Shown in pieces: positions 63,451-64,000 of a DNA stretch of 64,000 nt. The translations under genes and the position numbers were made by a program. Origin of the DNA: Geodermatophilus telluris. Lineage in GTDB: Bacteria; Actinomycetota; Actinomycetes; Mycobacteriales; Geodermatophilaceae. The stretch covers positions 372,001 to 436,000 of the forward strand of contig NZ_FMZF01000001.1 of the NCBI RefSeq assembly GCF_900102745.1, written 5' to 3'. Each line of letters begins with the position of its first letter. Position 1 is the first letter of the stretch. Under the pieces are notes generated by a model. The model saw only the letters and a program-made list of their open reading frames with translations. It searched no databases and had not been told where the DNA came from.

Positions 63451-64000
63451 TCACGCCAGCGCGTCGGCCCCCATCAGCCGCCGGCCGGCCTCGGTGATCG
63501 AGCCCGACAGCGACGGGTAGATGGCGAAGGTCTGCGCCAGGTCGCTGACGGTCAGGCCCTTGGTCACCGCCAGCGCGATGGGCAGGATCAGCTCGCTCGC
63601 CCCAGGGGCGACGACCACCCCGCCGACGACGACGCCGGTGGCCTTGCGGGCGAAGAGCTTGACGAAGCCGGCGTGCAGGTCGCTCATCTTGGCCCGCGCG
63701 TTGGTGGCCAGCGGCAGCCGGACGACGTCGAGGTCGTGGCCCTCGGGCAGCGTCTTCTCCTGGACGCCGACGGTGGCGATCTCGGGGTGGGTGAACACGT
63801 TGGCCGCCACGGTCTTGAGCCGGATCGGCTGCACGGCCTCCCCGAGCGCGTGCCACATCGCGATCCGGCCCTGCATGGCCGCGACGCTGGCCAGCTGGAA
63901 GACCCCGGTGACGTCGCCGGCGGCGTAGACGCCGGGCACGTTGGTGCGCGACACCCGGTCGACGACGACGTGGCCGGACTCGCGCAGCTCCACCCCGCAC
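63451..64000 (-). CDS. lpdA: Pyridine nucleotide-disulfide oxidoreductase family protein (LpdA-like), 5' end outside the window
   Basis: C-terminal 182 residues only; the start is beyond the window. NVPGVYAAGDVTG is the second FAD-contact motif and FTHPEIATVGVQEK the start of the dimerisation domain with its His-Pro-Glu. QPIRLKTVAANVFTHPE and SDLAQTFAIYPSLSGSITEA match LpdA/NAD(P)H quinone reductase (Rv3303c type) better than true lipoamide dehydrogenase. The N-terminal redox CxxxxC cannot be checked here. Confidence 0.85.
   Translation of the reverse strand, partial: CGVELRESGHVVVDRVSRTNVPGVYAAGDVTGVFQLASVAAMQGRIAMWHALGEAVQPIRLKTVAANVFTHPEIATVGVQEKTLPEGHDLDVVRLPLATNARAKMSDLHAGFVKLFARKATGVVVGGVVVAPGASELILPIALAVTKGLTVSDLAQTFAIYPSLSGSITEAGRRLMGADALA

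Overview
The window is from a very GC-rich actinobacterium. GTG starts are common, adjacent genes often overlap by four bases (GTGA or ATGA), and many genes have a TANNNT hexamer only 6-10 bases before the start codon, which points to leaderless mRNAs. Gene content (arabinogalactan-type galactan synthesis and export, LGFP-repeat surface proteins, an AccD5/AccE5/Maf/AccA3 block) fits a non-mycobacterial soil actinomycete; Geodermatophilaceae is my best guess from general knowledge, not a demonstrated assignment. No rRNA, tRNA, CRISPR array, insertion sequence or phage gene was seen.

Layout. (a) 1-14.5 kb is cell-envelope polysaccharide: a truncated GT2 glycosyltransferase, an acyltransferase-3/SGNH protein, manC and wbbL, then glf and glfT2 (UDP-galactofuranose and galactan polymerisation), the oppositely oriented wzm-wzt-glfT1 set (galactan priming and export), a large GT-C-like membrane protein and a MOP-type flippase. 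(b) 14.5-21.6 kb is a three-gene unit joined by GTGA overlaps: a PGRP-type amidase with LGFP repeats, a lipoprotein, and a lysozyme-like protein with about 16 LGFP repeats. (c) 21.8-29.9 kb holds rmlB-rmlD (dTDP-rhamnose), an LCP ligase that probably joins glycopolymer to peptidoglycan, a TIGR03089 protein, a 3-oxoacid CoA-transferase pair, a DUF1028 protein and a GT-B glycosyltransferase. (d) 29.9-42.1 kb looks accessory: a decayed GNAT remnant, a copper module (copA with an unusual exoplasmic extension, copZ, an MFS exporter with histidine-rich ends), a LAL/LuxR regulator, and a four-gene unit with a flavin monooxygenase-like protein and a sulfite-oxidase-fold molybdoenzyme. (e) 42.1-59.1 kb is a conserved housekeeping block: acyl-CoA dehydrogenase, purE, purK, an SGNH lipoprotein, GtrA, SbcCD, an acyltransferase, a PH-domain protein, birA, then divergently accD5-accE5-maf, a sulfotransferase-like gene and accA3. 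(f) 59.2-63.4 kb has two paralogous secreted metzincin-type proteases, one ending in LGFP repeats and the other in a membrane anchor; the window ends in the 3' part of an lpdA-like flavoprotein.

The gene order recalls two Mycobacterium tuberculosis regions: Rv3264c-Rv3285 plus Rv3303c (manB, wbbL, rmlD, LCP, TIGR03089, fadE25, purE, purK, GtrA, PH, birA, accD5, accE5, maf, accA3, lpdA) and the galactan genes Rv3781-Rv3783 and Rv3808c-Rv3809c. Here the galactan genes lie inside the first region. The rhamnose, GlcNAc-linker, galactan and LCP genes together describe synthesis, export and attachment of a galactan-type wall polymer, and the LGFP enzymes are plausible wall-bound remodelling partners. 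The observations I would follow first are the 19-bp birA/accD5 intergenic region with one TACGCTA element readable as a -10 on both strands, the CopA exoplasmic extension, and the tandem LGFP versus membrane-anchored protease pair.
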